NCBI RefSeq assembly: GCF_014518425.1
Contig: NZ_JACVCU010000003.1
Location: 682,001 to 746,000 of the forward strand
Direction of reading: 5' to 3'
Source of the DNA: Terrabacter sp. MAHUQ-38
GTDB lineage: Bacteria; Actinomycetota; Actinomycetes; Actinomycetales; Dermatophilaceae
Length of the DNA stretch: 64,000 nucleotides
The translations under genes and the position numbers were made by a program. The notes below the pieces were generated by a model. That model saw nothing but the letters and a program-made list of their open reading frames with translations. It was not told where the DNA came from and searched no databases. Positions 34,413-44,356 of this stretch are shown in pieces. How positions within the stretch are numbered: the first letter of the stretch is position 1; the number at the start of each line of letters is the position of its first letter.

Positions 34413-35576
34413 ATGACCACACTGACCGAACCCATCCCCGCCGCGACGTCGGCCGCGACGTCGGCGGCCCCGCCGTCCCGGGCGTCGTCGGCGGCCGTCC
34501 ACGCCGACGAGAGCGCGACCTACGCCACGGCGCGTGAACGCAGCGCCGTCCTCGACGCGCTCATCGACGAGCACGCCGCCGGCGACCCCAGCCGCTTCCG
34601 GATGCTGACCGGCGACCGACCCACCGGGCCGCTCCACGTCGGCCACTACCTCGCGAGTCTGCGCAACCGGGTGCGCCTGCAGGACAAGGGAGTCGAGACG
34701 TTCGTCGTCATCGCCGACTACCAGGTCATCACCGACCGCGACTCCGTCGGCGAGATCGGGGCCAACGTCCAGGGGCTCGTCCTCGACTACCTCGCTGCCG
34801 GCATCGACCCGTCCCGAACGACGATCTTCGCGCACAGCGCGGTGCCTGCCCTGAACCAGCTGATGCTGCCCTTCCTCTCGCTCGTCACCGACGCAGAGCT
34901 GCGCCGCAACCCGACGGTCAAGGACGAGCTCGCGCTGTCGGACGGGCGACCGCTCTCGGGGCTGCTGCTCACCTACCCGGTGCACCAGGCGGCCGACATC
35001 CTCTTCTGCCACAGCCGGATCGTGCCGGTCGGCCGCGACCAGCTGCCGCACCTCGAGCAGACGCGTGCGATCGCGCGCCGCTTCAACCAGAGGTATGCCG
35101 CCGGGCACAGCGTGTTCCCCGAGCCCGAGGCCCTGCTGAGCGAGGTGCCGCTGCTCCTCGGCACCGACGGGACGAAGATGTCCAAGAGCAGGGGCAACGT
35201 CATCAACCTTCGTGACACGGCGGACGAGACGGCGGCACGGATCCGCGCAGCACGCACCGACTCCGATCGGCGGATCACGTTCGACCCCAGGGCTCGTCCC
35301 GAGGTCGCGAACCTCCTCACGATCGCCGGCCTCCTCCTCGACGAGTCGCCGGAGTCGGTGGCCGAGCGGGTCGGGGACGGCGGCGCCCAGGCCCTCAAGG
35401 CCGTCGTCACCGAGGCCGTCAACGAGTCCCTCGCGGGGCACCGGTCGCGCCGGCTCGAGCTCGCGCGCGACCCCTCCCACGTGACGGCGGTCCTCCGCGA
35501 GGGCAACGCACGTGCGAACGAGGTCGCCGAGCGCACCCTCGCGACGGTCCGGGCGGTGATGGGCATGAGCTACTGA
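34413..35576 (+). CDS. trpS: Tryptophanyl-tRNA synthetase
   Basis: The 387-residue class I synthetase has an Ala/Ser-rich N-terminal extension (about 1-55), then DRPTGPLHVGHYLASL with the HIGH-type HVGH, and KMSKSRGN for ATP binding. It charges tRNA-Trp. The ATG at 34413 follows AGGAGAGAG. The upstream Trp leader and attenuator make expression respond to tRNA-Trp charging, which is typical of an inducible second TrpRS; whether another trpS exists outside the window cannot be seen. Confidence 0.95.
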   Translation: MTTLTEPIPAATSAATSAAPPSRASSAAVHADESATYATARERSAVLDALIDEHAAGDPSRFRMLTGDRPTGPLHVGHYLASLRNRVRLQDKGVETFVVIADYQVITDRDSVGEIGANVQGLVLDYLAAGIDPSRTTIFAHSAVPALNQLMLPFLSLVTDAELRRNPTVKDELALSDGRPLSGLLLTYPVHQAADILFCHSRIVPVGRDQLPHLEQTRAIARRFNQRYAAGHSVFPEPEALLSEVPLLLGTDGTKMSKSRGNVINLRDTADETAARIRAARTDSDRRITFDPRARPEVANLLTIAGLLLDESPESVAERVGDGGAQALKAVVTEAVNESLAGHRSRRLELARDPSHVTAVLREGNARANEVAERTLATVRAVMGMSY

Positions 35577-35594
35577 GCGTTTCCGCCCGCACGT

Positions 35595-35635
35595 CGTCGG
35601 CGTGGCGCGTCCGGATGGGACCGGCCACGCCGACG
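35595..35635. terminator. Convergent terminator between trpS and phoD
   Basis: Inverted repeat CGTCGGCGTGGC / GCCACGCCGACG (12 bp) with a 17-nt loop, between two convergent genes. Confidence 0.75.
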
Positions 35636-35655
35636 TGCGACCACGGGGCCGAGGG

Positions 35656-37320
35656 TCACTCGGCGCCGTGCGTCTCCTCGCGGATCGTGTCCGCGATGAT
35701 CTGGTCGTCACTCGGCGCGGCGCGGCGCGCGGCGAGCGACGGGAGCGGGTTGTCGGCCGTCTGGCGCAGGCCGCGGACGCCGTCGTCGATGACGAACTCG
35801 GCCCGCGTGAACGCCTCCGCTCCCGGCGTCGACACGACGGGCACGCACCGGTATCGGGCCGTCAGGTCGGTCGGGGTGATCGTCGTCGAGACGTAGCCGC
35901 GCAGGTTGGTCCAGAAGCGCAGGTTCGGGTTCCAGTCGGCCCACGGGTGCCGGCCGGTCGGGCTGTCGTAGCCGTTGCCACCGCTCGTGATCGAGCTCGT
36001 GACGAGCTCGGAGCCGACCGGCTTGTCGGGGGCAGCCCAGTCGAGGTAGAGGTCCGAGGCCCAGTGCGCATGGACGTCGCCGGTCAGCACGACGGGGTTG
36101 CGCACCCCGGCGTCGACCCAGCCCTGCGTGATCCGCTGACGCGAGGCCGGGTAGCCGTCCCACGCGTCCATCGACACGGTCGTCCCGGCCGTCGGGTTGT
36201 TGTCGCGCCGGCCGAAGAAGACCTGCTGGCCGAGCAGGTCCCATCGCGCCGCGGACGTGCGGAAGCCGTCGAGCAGCCACTGCTCCTGCTCGAGGCCGGG
36301 CAGCGAGCGCGCGGGGTCGGCCGCGTCGGGGCAGTCCTTGTAGCCGTCGCCGCAGGCCTGGTCGGAGCGGTACTGGCGAGTGTCGAGCATGTGGAGGTTC
36401 GCGAGCCGGCCCCACCGGACCCGGCGATAGAGGTCGAGGTTCGGGCCGTCCGGCACCGAGGACCGGCGCAGCGGCATGTTCTCGTAGTAGGCCCGGTAGG
36501 CGGCGGCGCGGCGCTGCAGGAACGTCGGCGTCTCGGCCACCTTCTCGGGGATGCCGCCGGCGTAGTTGTTGTCGACCTCGTGGTCGTCCCAGACGGCGAG
36601 CCACGGGGCGGCGGCGTGCGCGGCCTGGAGGTCGGCGTCGCTCTTGTACTGCGCGAACCGCTGGCGGTAGCCCGCGAGCGTCGTCGTCTCCGGCCCGGCG
36701 TGGTTGCGCCCGAGGCTGTTGCCGGCTCCCTCGTACTGGTAGTCGCCGAGGTGGAGGATGACGTCGGGCCGCTCCTCCGCGAGGCGCCGGTAGGCCGTGA
36801 AGTAGCCGGAGGGGAAGTTGGAGCACGAGACGAACGCCATGGCGAGCGCGGACGGCGTCTCCCAGGGGTTCGGCGTGGTCACGGCGCGCCCCGCCGCGGA
36901 CAGGTGGGCGCCGAGGCGGAAGCGGTAGAAGTACTCGCGGCCCGGGCGCAGGCCCTGGACCTCGACGTGCACCGAGTGGGCCCAACCCGGCTCTGCCGCA
37001 ACGTTGCCCGCCTTGACGACGTCGGCGAAGCGCTCGTCCGTCGCGACCTGCCAGTTCAGCTGGAAGGTGGAGGACGGCATACCTCCGAGGCCGTCTGCGG
37101 CCAGGGGTTCGAGGGCGAGGCGCGTCCAGATGACGAACCCGTCGGGCGCGGGGTCACCGCTCGCGACCCCCAGCGTGAAGGGGTTCGCGGCCGGGATGAC
37201 GGCGGCCGCGCTCGGGCGGCTGTCGACGACGACGCCGGCACCGGCGAGGGCGATGCTCCCGGTGGCGAGGCCACCGCGGAGGACGGTTCGGCGAGAGGGT
37301 TGCTGGAGAGTCGTGTCCAT
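35656..37320 (-). CDS. phoD: Tat-exported PhoD-family alkaline phosphatase/phosphodiesterase
   Basis: The 554-residue protein starts with a Tat signal (SRRTVLRGG, then a hydrophobic stretch ending PSAAA), a fibronectin-like N-domain and a metallophosphoesterase core with VSCSNFPSGYF, HLGDYQYE, WDDHEVDNN and TGDVHAHW. PhoD enzymes use Fe/Ca to release phosphate from mono- and diesters outside the cell. The ATG at 37320 gives a proper Tat signal; upstream extension is rejected. No Pho box was identified. 37321-37639 is intergenic and holds the divergent promoters of phoD and acs. Confidence 0.94.
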   Translation of the reverse strand: MDTTLQQPSRRTVLRGGLATGSIALAGAGVVVDSRPSAAAVIPAANPFTLGVASGDPAPDGFVIWTRLALEPLAADGLGGMPSSTFQLNWQVATDERFADVVKAGNVAAEPGWAHSVHVEVQGLRPGREYFYRFRLGAHLSAAGRAVTTPNPWETPSALAMAFVSCSNFPSGYFTAYRRLAEERPDVILHLGDYQYEGAGNSLGRNHAGPETTTLAGYRQRFAQYKSDADLQAAHAAAPWLAVWDDHEVDNNYAGGIPEKVAETPTFLQRRAAAYRAYYENMPLRRSSVPDGPNLDLYRRVRWGRLANLHMLDTRQYRSDQACGDGYKDCPDAADPARSLPGLEQEQWLLDGFRTSAARWDLLGQQVFFGRRDNNPTAGTTVSMDAWDGYPASRQRITQGWVDAGVRNPVVLTGDVHAHWASDLYLDWAAPDKPVGSELVTSSITSGGNGYDSPTGRHPWADWNPNLRFWTNLRGYVSTTITPTDLTARYRCVPVVSTPGAEAFTRAEFVIDDGVRGLRQTADNPLPSLAARRAAPSDDQIIADTIREETHGAE

Positions 37321-37639
37321 GTCGTCCACATTCGTGAGTCGCCGCGGTCCGCGGCCCACCACCGGAGGAACCTCAGGTGAACCGTTGGCGCCGAGTCGTT
37401 GGCGTAGTGGCCGTCGCATGCCGTCCGGCCCGCTCGGCGCCGGTCCTCGCCTGCGCGGCCTGACCGCTCGTCCTCGGAGCCGGACCGTTCGGCGGGCTAC
37501 TCACCGGTAGCGACGAGACCTGCCTCACTCGGCCCTTGATGGGCGAACTAGCCTGCGTTTGAGTTGTGGCAGGCACCTCCCGGCGATGGACGCTGGACTG
37601 GTGCGACCGCTTCATCGTCGATGCGAAAGGTGGACCCCT

Positions 37640-39628
37640 GTGAGCGAAGAGACGCTCGAGAACCTGCTGACCGAGAGCCGGACCTTCCCGCCGCCGCCGG
37701 AGTTCGCCGCGCAGGCCAACGGCACCGCCGAGCTCTATGCGAAGGCCGAGGCGGACTACGAGGGGTTCTGGGCCGAGCAGGCCCGCAAGTACGTCACCTG
37801 GGGCAAGGACTTCACCCGCACGCTCGAGTGGGACTCCCCCTTCGCGAAGTGGTTCGAGGACGGCGAGCTCAACGCCTGCTACAACGCCGTCGACCGGCAC
37901 GTCGAGGCCGGCCGTGGCGACCGGGTCGCCATCCACTTCGTCGGCGAGCCCGCCGGCGACACGAAGGACATCACGTACTCCGACCTGCATGCGGCGGTCC
38001 AGCGTGCAGCCAACGCCCTGCTCGACCTCGGCGTGCGCAAGGGCGACCCCGTCGCCATCTACCTGCCGATGATCCCCGAGGCCGCGATCGCGATGCTCGC
38101 CTGTGCCCGCATCGGCGCCCCGCACTCCGTCGTCTTCGGCGGCTTCTCCGCCGAGGCACTGCGCACCCGCATCGACGACGCCAAGGCCAAGGTCGTCATC
38201 ACGGCCGACGGCGGCTACCGTCGCGGCGCGCCGTCGGCGCTCAAGCCCGCCGTCGACGCGGCCCTCGAGGTCGGCGGCGACACGGGCACGGTCACCAACG
38301 TCCTCGTCGTCCAGCGCACCGGCCAGGACACCGCGTGGACCGAGGGCCGCGACATCTGGTGGCACGACGCGCTCGAGGCCGCAGGCGCGACCCACGAGGC
38401 TCCGCTGCACGAGGCCGAGCACCCGCTCTTCATCCTGTACACGTCGGGCACGACGGGTAAGCCGAAGGGCATCTTCCACACGACGGGCGGCTACCTGACG
38501 CAGGCGGCCTACACGAACGCCGTCGTCCACGACGTCCATCCGGACACCGACGTCTACTGGTGCACGGCCGACATCGGCTGGGTCACCGGCCACTCGTACA
38601 TCGTCTACGGACCGATGACGAACGGCGCGACACAGGTCATGTACGAAGGCACGCCCGACACCCCGCACCAGGGCCGCTTCTGGGAGATCGTCGAGCAGTA
38701 CAGGGTCTCGATCCTCTACACCGCGCCGACGGCGATCCGCACCTTCATGAAGTGGGGCGAGGACATCCCGGCGAAGTTCGACATGAGCTCGCTGCGCCTG
38801 CTCGGGTCGGTCGGTGAGCCGATCAACCCGGAGGCCTGGATGTGGTACCGGCGCGTCATCGGTGGCGACCGCTGCCCCATCGTCGACACGTGGTGGCAGA
38901 CCGAGACGGGCGCCATCATGATCAGCCCGCTGCCCGGCGTGACGGACGCCAAGCCCGGCTCCGCGCAGCGTCCGATCCCCGGCATCGTCGCGGACGTCGT
39001 CGACGACGAGGCCCAGTCGGTGCCCAACGGCCACGGCGGATACCTCGTGCTCAAGAAGCCGTGGCCCTCGATGCTGCGCGGCATCTGGGGCGACCAGGAG
39101 CGCTACAAGGAGACGTACTGGTCGCGGTTCGAGGGCCTCTACTTCGCCGGCGACGGCGCGAAGAAGGACGACGACGGTGACATCTGGGTGCTCGGCCGCG
39201 TCGACGACGTCATGAACGTCTCGGGCCACCGCCTGTCGACGACCGAGATCGAGTCGGCGCTCGTGTCGCACCCGAAGGTCGCCGAGGCCGCCGTCGTCGG
39301 GGCGACCGACGACACCACCGGTCAGGCCGTGTGCGCGTTCGTCATCCTGCGCGGCGACGCGGTGCAGGAGGCCGACGAGGAGGGCGAGGGCCAGGACCTC
39401 GTCCAGGAGCTGCGCAACCACGTGGCCAAGGAGATCGGCCCCATCGCGAAGCCGCGGCAGATCATGATCGTGCCCGAGCTGCCCAAGACGCGCTCCGGCA
39501 AGATCATGCGCCGCCTCCTGCGCGACGTCGCCGAGAACCGCGAGGTCGGCGACGTGACGACGCTCGCCGACAGCTCGGTCATGGAGCTCATCAAGACCGG
39601 CCTCTCGAGCGGATCCTCATCGGACTGA
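37640..39628 (+). CDS. acs: Acetyl-CoA synthetase
   Basis: The 662-residue enzyme converts acetate, ATP and CoA to acetyl-CoA. Motifs are LYTSGTTGKPKG, WWQTETG, VDDVMNVSGHRLSTTEIE and the C-terminal KTRSGKIMRRLLR with Lys621, the residue that is reversibly acetylated in this family. The GTG at 37640 follows AAAGGTGG and gives the normal length; an upstream frame to 37559 is not used. It corresponds in position to mycobacterial Rv3667. Confidence 0.97.
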   Translation: MSEETLENLLTESRTFPPPPEFAAQANGTAELYAKAEADYEGFWAEQARKYVTWGKDFTRTLEWDSPFAKWFEDGELNACYNAVDRHVEAGRGDRVAIHFVGEPAGDTKDITYSDLHAAVQRAANALLDLGVRKGDPVAIYLPMIPEAAIAMLACARIGAPHSVVFGGFSAEALRTRIDDAKAKVVITADGGYRRGAPSALKPAVDAALEVGGDTGTVTNVLVVQRTGQDTAWTEGRDIWWHDALEAAGATHEAPLHEAEHPLFILYTSGTTGKPKGIFHTTGGYLTQAAYTNAVVHDVHPDTDVYWCTADIGWVTGHSYIVYGPMTNGATQVMYEGTPDTPHQGRFWEIVEQYRVSILYTAPTAIRTFMKWGEDIPAKFDMSSLRLLGSVGEPINPEAWMWYRRVIGGDRCPIVDTWWQTETGAIMISPLPGVTDAKPGSAQRPIPGIVADVVDDEAQSVPNGHGGYLVLKKPWPSMLRGIWGDQERYKETYWSRFEGLYFAGDGAKKDDDGDIWVLGRVDDVMNVSGHRLSTTEIESALVSHPKVAEAAVVGATDDTTGQAVCAFVILRGDAVQEADEEGEGQDLVQELRNHVAKEIGPIAKPRQIMIVPELPKTRSGKIMRRLLRDVAENREVGDVTTLADSSVMELIKTGLSSGSSSD

Positions 39629-39648
39629 ACGGCCTCTCGAGCACGTAT

Positions 39649-39683
39649 GCCGCCCGCCTCCCCCTCGTGGTGAGGCGGGCGGC
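39649..39683. terminator. Terminator of acs
   Basis: 12-bp inverted repeat GCCGCCCGCCTC / GAGGCGGGCGGC with an 11-nt loop, 20 bp after the acs stop; it overlaps a copy of the CGGCATAC octamer. 39684-39834 holds no gene I can support. Confidence 0.8.
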
Positions 39684-39834
39684 CGCGTATGCTGCACGGC
39701 TCTCCGACCCCTTCCGTCGGAGCCCGGTTCCGGCGTCTTCCTCTGGTCCGGGAGGGGCGGTGAAACCTCCGACGAGGGTGGCCTGGAGGCACGCGGGTTT
39801 CGCGAGGGTGACTGCGCGCGACGTCGAACGAGCC

Positions 39835-40797
39835 TCAGCGAGCGCCGCTGGTAGCACGTTCGACCGCGTGGGCTATCCGGACGGCGAGGACACGCAGGGC
39901 ATCCAGCACATCGGGGCTCGCATCCTCGACGACGAACTCATGGCCGACGAGCAGCAGGTTGGTGGCAACCGTGTCGGCCGTGTCACCGGACGCGCGCACC
40001 CGGCAGCTGGTGTCGTCGACCACCTCTACCGGCACGACTGCCGGCAGTCGCGCGCTGACCACGGTGGCCGGCGCTGCCACGACCGCGTCGGCCCAATGCT
40101 TCCGGTACATCGCGTCGATGTTCTCGACGAGAGCCTGCGAGGGGGGCGCCACCCTCGGGCGGAACCTCGCACCCGCCGGCTGCTTCACCGTCATCCGGTC
40201 GAGCCGGAAGTGTCGCCAGTCGGCGCGCTGGGGATCGAACGCCAGCAGGTACCACCGTCCGCCGGTCTGCACCAGACGGTAGGGCTCCACGTCGCGTGCC
40301 GACGTGTTGCCGAGGCGGTCGGCATAGTCGAACCTGACCCGCCTCAGATCCCGGCAGGCGCCGGTCAGGAAGACCACATCGGCCGGCTCCGTCCCACGCC
40401 CCTTCCTCACGGCCGTGTCGGTGAAGGTGCGCAGCGTGCTCATCCGCCCGCGCAGCCGCCGCGGCAGCACCTGCTCCAGCTTGGCCAGCGCCGTCACGGC
40501 CGCCTCGCCGACCCCGGCGGTTCCGCCGGCCGCGAGGCGCAACCCGATCGCCATGGCGACGGCCTCATCGTCCTCCAGCAGGAGCGGTGGAAGTGTGCTT
40601 CCGGCCCGTAGCACGTAGCCGCCGACCACGCCGGTCTCGGACTGCACCTCATAACCGAGGTCGCGGAGCTTGGCGATGTCGTAGCGCAGCGTTCGGCCGC
40701 TCACGCCCATGCGCGAGGCCAGCTCGGGCCCGGACCATCGCGTACGCGACTGGAGCAGGTTGAGGAGCTGCAGGAGTCGTGCAGATGGGTTCGTCAT
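39835..40797 (-). CDS. HTH-WYL (YafY-type) transcriptional regulator
   Basis: The 320-residue protein has a DeoR-like N-terminal HTH (RLLQLLNLLQSRTRWSGPEL, SGRTLRYDIAKLRDLGYEV), and a WYL domain (GGRWYLLAFDPQRADWRHFRLDRM) plus a C-terminal WCX-like region. WYL domains bind nucleotides or other small ligands. It is divergent from the NAD(P)-binding protein gene and a perfect palindrome lies between them; such pairs are usually regulator and target. ATG at 40797. Confidence 0.92.
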   Translation of the reverse strand: MTNPSARLLQLLNLLQSRTRWSGPELASRMGVSGRTLRYDIAKLRDLGYEVQSETGVVGGYVLRAGSTLPPLLLEDDEAVAMAIGLRLAAGGTAGVGEAAVTALAKLEQVLPRRLRGRMSTLRTFTDTAVRKGRGTEPADVVFLTGACRDLRRVRFDYADRLGNTSARDVEPYRLVQTGGRWYLLAFDPQRADWRHFRLDRMTVKQPAGARFRPRVAPPSQALVENIDAMYRKHWADAVVAAPATVVSARLPAVVPVEVVDDTSCRVRASGDTADTVATNLLLVGHEFVVEDASPDVLDALRVLAVRIAHAVERATSGAR

Positions 40798-40818
40798 GTT
40801 CTGAATATTGTCTCGCAC

Positions 40819-40839
40819 TGCGGCAAGGATCTTGCCGCA
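40819..40839. promoter_or_regulatory. Palindromic operator between the WYL regulator and its divergent gene
   Basis: Perfect inverted repeat TGCGGCAAG-GAT-CTTGCCGCA in the 62-bp space between the two starts, so a bound regulator could control both promoters. A sequence TGAATATTGTCTCGCACTG beside it may contain the minus-strand promoter. Confidence 0.75.
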
Positions 40840-40859
40840 ATGACTGACATGTTTGGGCC

Positions 40860-41717
40860 ATGAACCCAACCACACCGCAAACCATCCTCGTGACCGGCGC
40901 CACAGGTCAGGTCGGTCGCCACCTCGTCTCCGAGCTGCTCGCCGCCGGTCATCGCGTCCGCGCACTGAGCCGCACGCCGGAGACCGCGAACCTGCCCGAA
41001 GCCGTCGACGTCCTCCCCGGCAATTTCAGCGGCGAACTGCCCGATGGCCTCTTCAAGGACGTCGACGCGGCCTTCGTCTTCGCGGCACACGGGGCCGCGT
41101 CGTTCGTCGAAGCGGCGGCCGCCGCGGGGGTGCCCCGGCTGGTCCTGCTGTCCTCACTCGCCGCGGCACTCGAGCACGAGCGCGACCACGGCTCGTTCAG
41201 CCAGCTGCACCACTCCGCCATCGAAGAGGTTGTTCGCGCGAGCGGCACGTCCTGGACGATCCTGCGCCCGGGCACGTTCGCCAACAACCTGCTGACCTGG
41301 GCCACGCCGATCCGCTACACCGGTGGTGTCACGGGGCCCTACCCGACGTCGGCGCAGGCCCCGATTCATGAGGCGGACGTCGCCGCTGCGGCCGCGGTCG
41401 TGCTCACCAGGCCGGGCCACGACGGCAAGATCTACCCGATGACCGGACCCCAGGCGCTCAGCCGCACGGACCAGCTTGCCGCGATAGGCGCCGCGATCGG
41501 GCGCGAGCTCACGTTCACCGAGAACACGCCTGACGAGTTCCGCGCGGAGATGGCTCGGTACGGCGTCGCCGACGGCGTCGTGAAGATGCTGCTCGACTAC
41601 TGGTCCGACACCGTCGACAGCCCCGACGTGGTGCGTTCGACCGAAGCGTTGACCGGGGGTCCGGCACGCACGCTCGCCGCGTGGGCGCAGGACCACGCCG
41701 CCGACTTCGGCGGTTGA
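40860..41717 (+). CDS. NmrA-like NAD(P)-binding protein
   Basis: The 285-residue protein has an atypical short-chain dehydrogenase fold with the dinucleotide motif VTGATGQVGRHLV (about 8-20) and an NmrA-type core (FVFAAHGAASFVEAAAAAGV, SWTILRPGTFANNLL). The YxxxK catalytic pair of classical SDRs is not obvious, so it may be a quinone oxidoreductase or an NADP-sensing protein. It is probably controlled by the divergent WYL regulator. From 41718 to 41883 no gene is seen. Confidence 0.88.
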   Translation: MNPTTPQTILVTGATGQVGRHLVSELLAAGHRVRALSRTPETANLPEAVDVLPGNFSGELPDGLFKDVDAAFVFAAHGAASFVEAAAAAGVPRLVLLSSLAAALEHERDHGSFSQLHHSAIEEVVRASGTSWTILRPGTFANNLLTWATPIRYTGGVTGPYPTSAQAPIHEADVAAAAAVVLTRPGHDGKIYPMTGPQALSRTDQLAAIGAAIGRELTFTENTPDEFRAEMARYGVADGVVKMLLDYWSDTVDSPDVVRSTEALTGGPARTLAAWAQDHAADFGG

Positions 41718-41883
41718 GCTGGCCCGCCGGCCCACCGAGAAGGCCGGTGTGATCACCCAAGCCCGTCCGTGGGACGCACGGGGTGCCGCCGGCAGAGGCG
41801 GTGGCACCCCGTTCACCCGCGCCCGCTCGGCGCGGTCAGCGCCCCTCCCCTACGGCCCAGAGGCCGCGGTGACACGGCGAACC

Positions 41884-43392
41884 TCAGGCTGGGCCGAGCC
41901 GGATGGCGCACCACGACACGGGCGGGAGGGTTGCCGTCAGCGTGGCGCCGGCCACGCTCGCGGAGTCCAGTGGCTCCGGACGCACCCGGTCCGGGTCGTC
42001 GGCGGTGTTGCGCGCGTACGGGTCGTCACCACCCACGGTCCAGGCCTCGAGCACGGTGAGCGCGCCGAGGTCGCTCAGGGCGACGGTGAGGTCGACCGGG
42101 CCTGCGACGTCGCGGTTCACGGCGAAGACGGTCACCTCCCCCGTCTGCGGGTCGTGGGTCGCGACGGCGTCGAGGACGGGGACGGTGCCGAACCGCTGCG
42201 TGTCGTACGTCGGGCCCTGGGGCTCGACGCGCAGGACGTTCCCCTGGGCCAGCCGTGACGTCAGCGCGAACGGGTGGAAGATGGTCTGGCGCCACGCCCG
42301 ACCTCCCGGCTCGGTCATGATCGGCGCGATGACGTTGACGAGCTGCGCCTGGCAGGCAGCGGTGACGCGGTCGCTGTGGCGCAGCAGGGAGATCAGCAGG
42401 TTGCCGACGACGACGGCATCGGCGGCGTTGTAGTGGTCCTCGATGACGGGCTGGGCCACGGCCCAGTCGCTCGGCTTCTCGGCGTTCTCGAACCGGCTGA
42501 GGTACCACACGTTCCACTCGTCGAACGAGATGTTGATGCGCTTGCGGCTCTTGAGCCGTGCCCCGACGCTGTCGGCCGTCGCGACGACGCTGTCGACGAA
42601 GTGGTCCATGTCGACCGCCGAGGCGAGGAAGCTGCCGAGGTCGCCGTCGTGCTCCTCGTAGTACGCGTGGGCCGAGATGGCGTCCACCTGCTCGTACGCG
42701 AGCTCGAGCACGGTGGCCTCCCACGAACCGAACGTCGGCATGGAGGAGCTCGAGCTGCCGCAGGCCACCAGCTCGAGGTCCGGTTCGGCGGACCGCAGGG
42801 CGCGGGCCACCTCGGCGGCCAGTCGGCCGTACTCGTGAGCCGTCTTGTGCCCGGTCTGCCACGGGCCGTCCATCTCGTTGCCGAGGCAGAACATCCGTAT
42901 GCCGTGTGGTTCCTTCGCCCCGTTGCTGCGGCGGAGCTCGGCGAAGTGGGTGCCCTCGGGGTGGTTGAGGTACTCGTGGACGTCGAGCGCCTCCTGCACC
43001 CCACGGGTGCCGAGGTTGAGGGCGTACATGATCTCGACGTCGGCCTTCGCCGCCCAGCGGGCGAACTCGTCGATGCCGACCTCGTTGGTCTCCAGCCCGT
43101 GCCAGGCGAGGTCTCGGCGCACCGGCCGCTGCGTGACCGGCCCGATGCCGTCCTCCCAGCGGTAGCCCGACACGAAGTTGCCGCCCGGGTAGCGCACGAC
43201 GCTGACACCGAGCTCGCGCGTCAGTGCGAGGACGTCCTCGCGGAACCCGTCGGCGTCGGCCGTCGGGTGGTCGGGCTCGTAGATGCCTGTGTAGACGCAG
43301 CGGCCCATGTGCTCGACGAACGAGCCGAAGGTACGGCGGTTGACGGGGGCGATCGTGAAGCCCGGGTCGAGGCGGAAGGAGGCGGAAGGCAT
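41884..43392 (-). CDS. abfA: GH51 alpha-L-arabinofuranosidase
   Basis: The 502-residue enzyme has the GH51 (beta/alpha)8 barrel plus C-terminal beta domain. The acid/base Glu173 lies in LGNEMDG and the nucleophile Glu292 in FDEWNVWY. No signal peptide is present, so it acts in the cytosol on arabino-oligosaccharides brought in by the adjacent ABC importer, releasing L-arabinose. The ATG at 43392 follows AAGGA. It is last in the importer operon. Confidence 0.95.
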   Translation of the reverse strand: MPSASFRLDPGFTIAPVNRRTFGSFVEHMGRCVYTGIYEPDHPTADADGFREDVLALTRELGVSVVRYPGGNFVSGYRWEDGIGPVTQRPVRRDLAWHGLETNEVGIDEFARWAAKADVEIMYALNLGTRGVQEALDVHEYLNHPEGTHFAELRRSNGAKEPHGIRMFCLGNEMDGPWQTGHKTAHEYGRLAAEVARALRSAEPDLELVACGSSSSSMPTFGSWEATVLELAYEQVDAISAHAYYEEHDGDLGSFLASAVDMDHFVDSVVATADSVGARLKSRKRINISFDEWNVWYLSRFENAEKPSDWAVAQPVIEDHYNAADAVVVGNLLISLLRHSDRVTAACQAQLVNVIAPIMTEPGGRAWRQTIFHPFALTSRLAQGNVLRVEPQGPTYDTQRFGTVPVLDAVATHDPQTGEVTVFAVNRDVAGPVDLTVALSDLGALTVLEAWTVGGDDPYARNTADDPDRVRPEPLDSASVAGATLTATLPPVSWCAIRLGPA

Positions 43393-43438
43393 TCGGAGTC
43401 CTTGGAGAGTGGTGGGAGAGGGTGGCCGGGCGTGCGGG

Positions 43439-44356
43439 TTACTTGAGCGAGCCGCTGCTGACGCCGCTGCGCCAGAACCGCTGCAGGAAGACGAACGCGA
43501 CGACGAGAGGGATGATCGCCAGGAGCGCCCCGGTGGTGACGAGGTTGAAGAGCACGCGCGTGCCGGCCTCCTGCTGGGCCGTGTTGAACCACGTCGTCAG
43601 GCCGACGGTCAGCGGGTACAGCTTCGCGTCGCTCAGCATCACGAGCGGGAGGAAGTAGTTGTTCCACGTCGCGACGAGGGTGATGAGGAAGACCGTCACG
43701 ATGGCCGGCCGCATCATCGGCAGTACCACCCGCCAGAAGATCCGGAACTCGCCCGCTCGGTCGATGCGCGCGGCGTCGAGCAGCTCCTGGGGAACGCTCT
43801 CTGCCACGAAGACCCGGATGAGGTAGGTGCCGAACGGGCTCAGCAGCGAGGGCAGGATGACCGCCCAGATGGTGTTCACGAGCTCGAGCCGGGACAGCAG
43901 GAGGTAGGTGGGCAGCACCAGCGCGGTGGCCGGGACCATGACCATCCCGAGCAGGCCCGACTCGATGAGACGCTTGCCGGGGAAGCTGAACCGCGCGAGT
44001 CCGTAGCCGGCGAGGGCACAGAGGGACGTCGCCCCGAGCGCGCTCGCTCCGGAGTAGAGCGCGGTGTTGACGAGCCACCGCCCGTAGACGCCGTCGTCCT
44101 CGCTGAAGAGCTGGCGCAGGTTGGCCATGAGGTCGAACCCGTTGCCGAACCACAACGCCGGCGTGGACAGCAGGTCCGGCTGGCTCTTGGTGGCGGCGAA
44201 CACGATCCAGATGAGCGGGATCGTGAAGTAGACGATCCCGAGTCCCATGACGGTGTGGGCGAGCCGGGTGTTGGGCTCGCCGAACCGACGGCCACGTGGC
44301 CGGGCCGCAGCCCGCAGTCCCGCTCGACCTGCCTCGGTCGTCGTCAGCTGTGTCAT
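43439..44356 (-). CDS. Sugar ABC transporter permease, MalG/AraQ type
   Basis: The 305-residue protein has six predicted membrane helices and the EAA loop ELLDAARIDRAGEFRIFWRV. It pairs with the adjacent permease. The ATG overlaps the stop of that gene (ATGA). No ATPase gene is in the cluster, so a shared MsiK-type ATPase encoded elsewhere is expected, as is common in actinobacteria. Confidence 0.94.
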   Translation of the reverse strand: MTQLTTTEAGRAGLRAAARPRGRRFGEPNTRLAHTVMGLGIVYFTIPLIWIVFAATKSQPDLLSTPALWFGNGFDLMANLRQLFSEDDGVYGRWLVNTALYSGASALGATSLCALAGYGLARFSFPGKRLIESGLLGMVMVPATALVLPTYLLLSRLELVNTIWAVILPSLLSPFGTYLIRVFVAESVPQELLDAARIDRAGEFRIFWRVVLPMMRPAIVTVFLITLVATWNNYFLPLVMLSDAKLYPLTVGLTTWFNTAQQEAGTRVLFNLVTTGALLAIIPLVVAFVFLQRFWRSGVSSGSLK

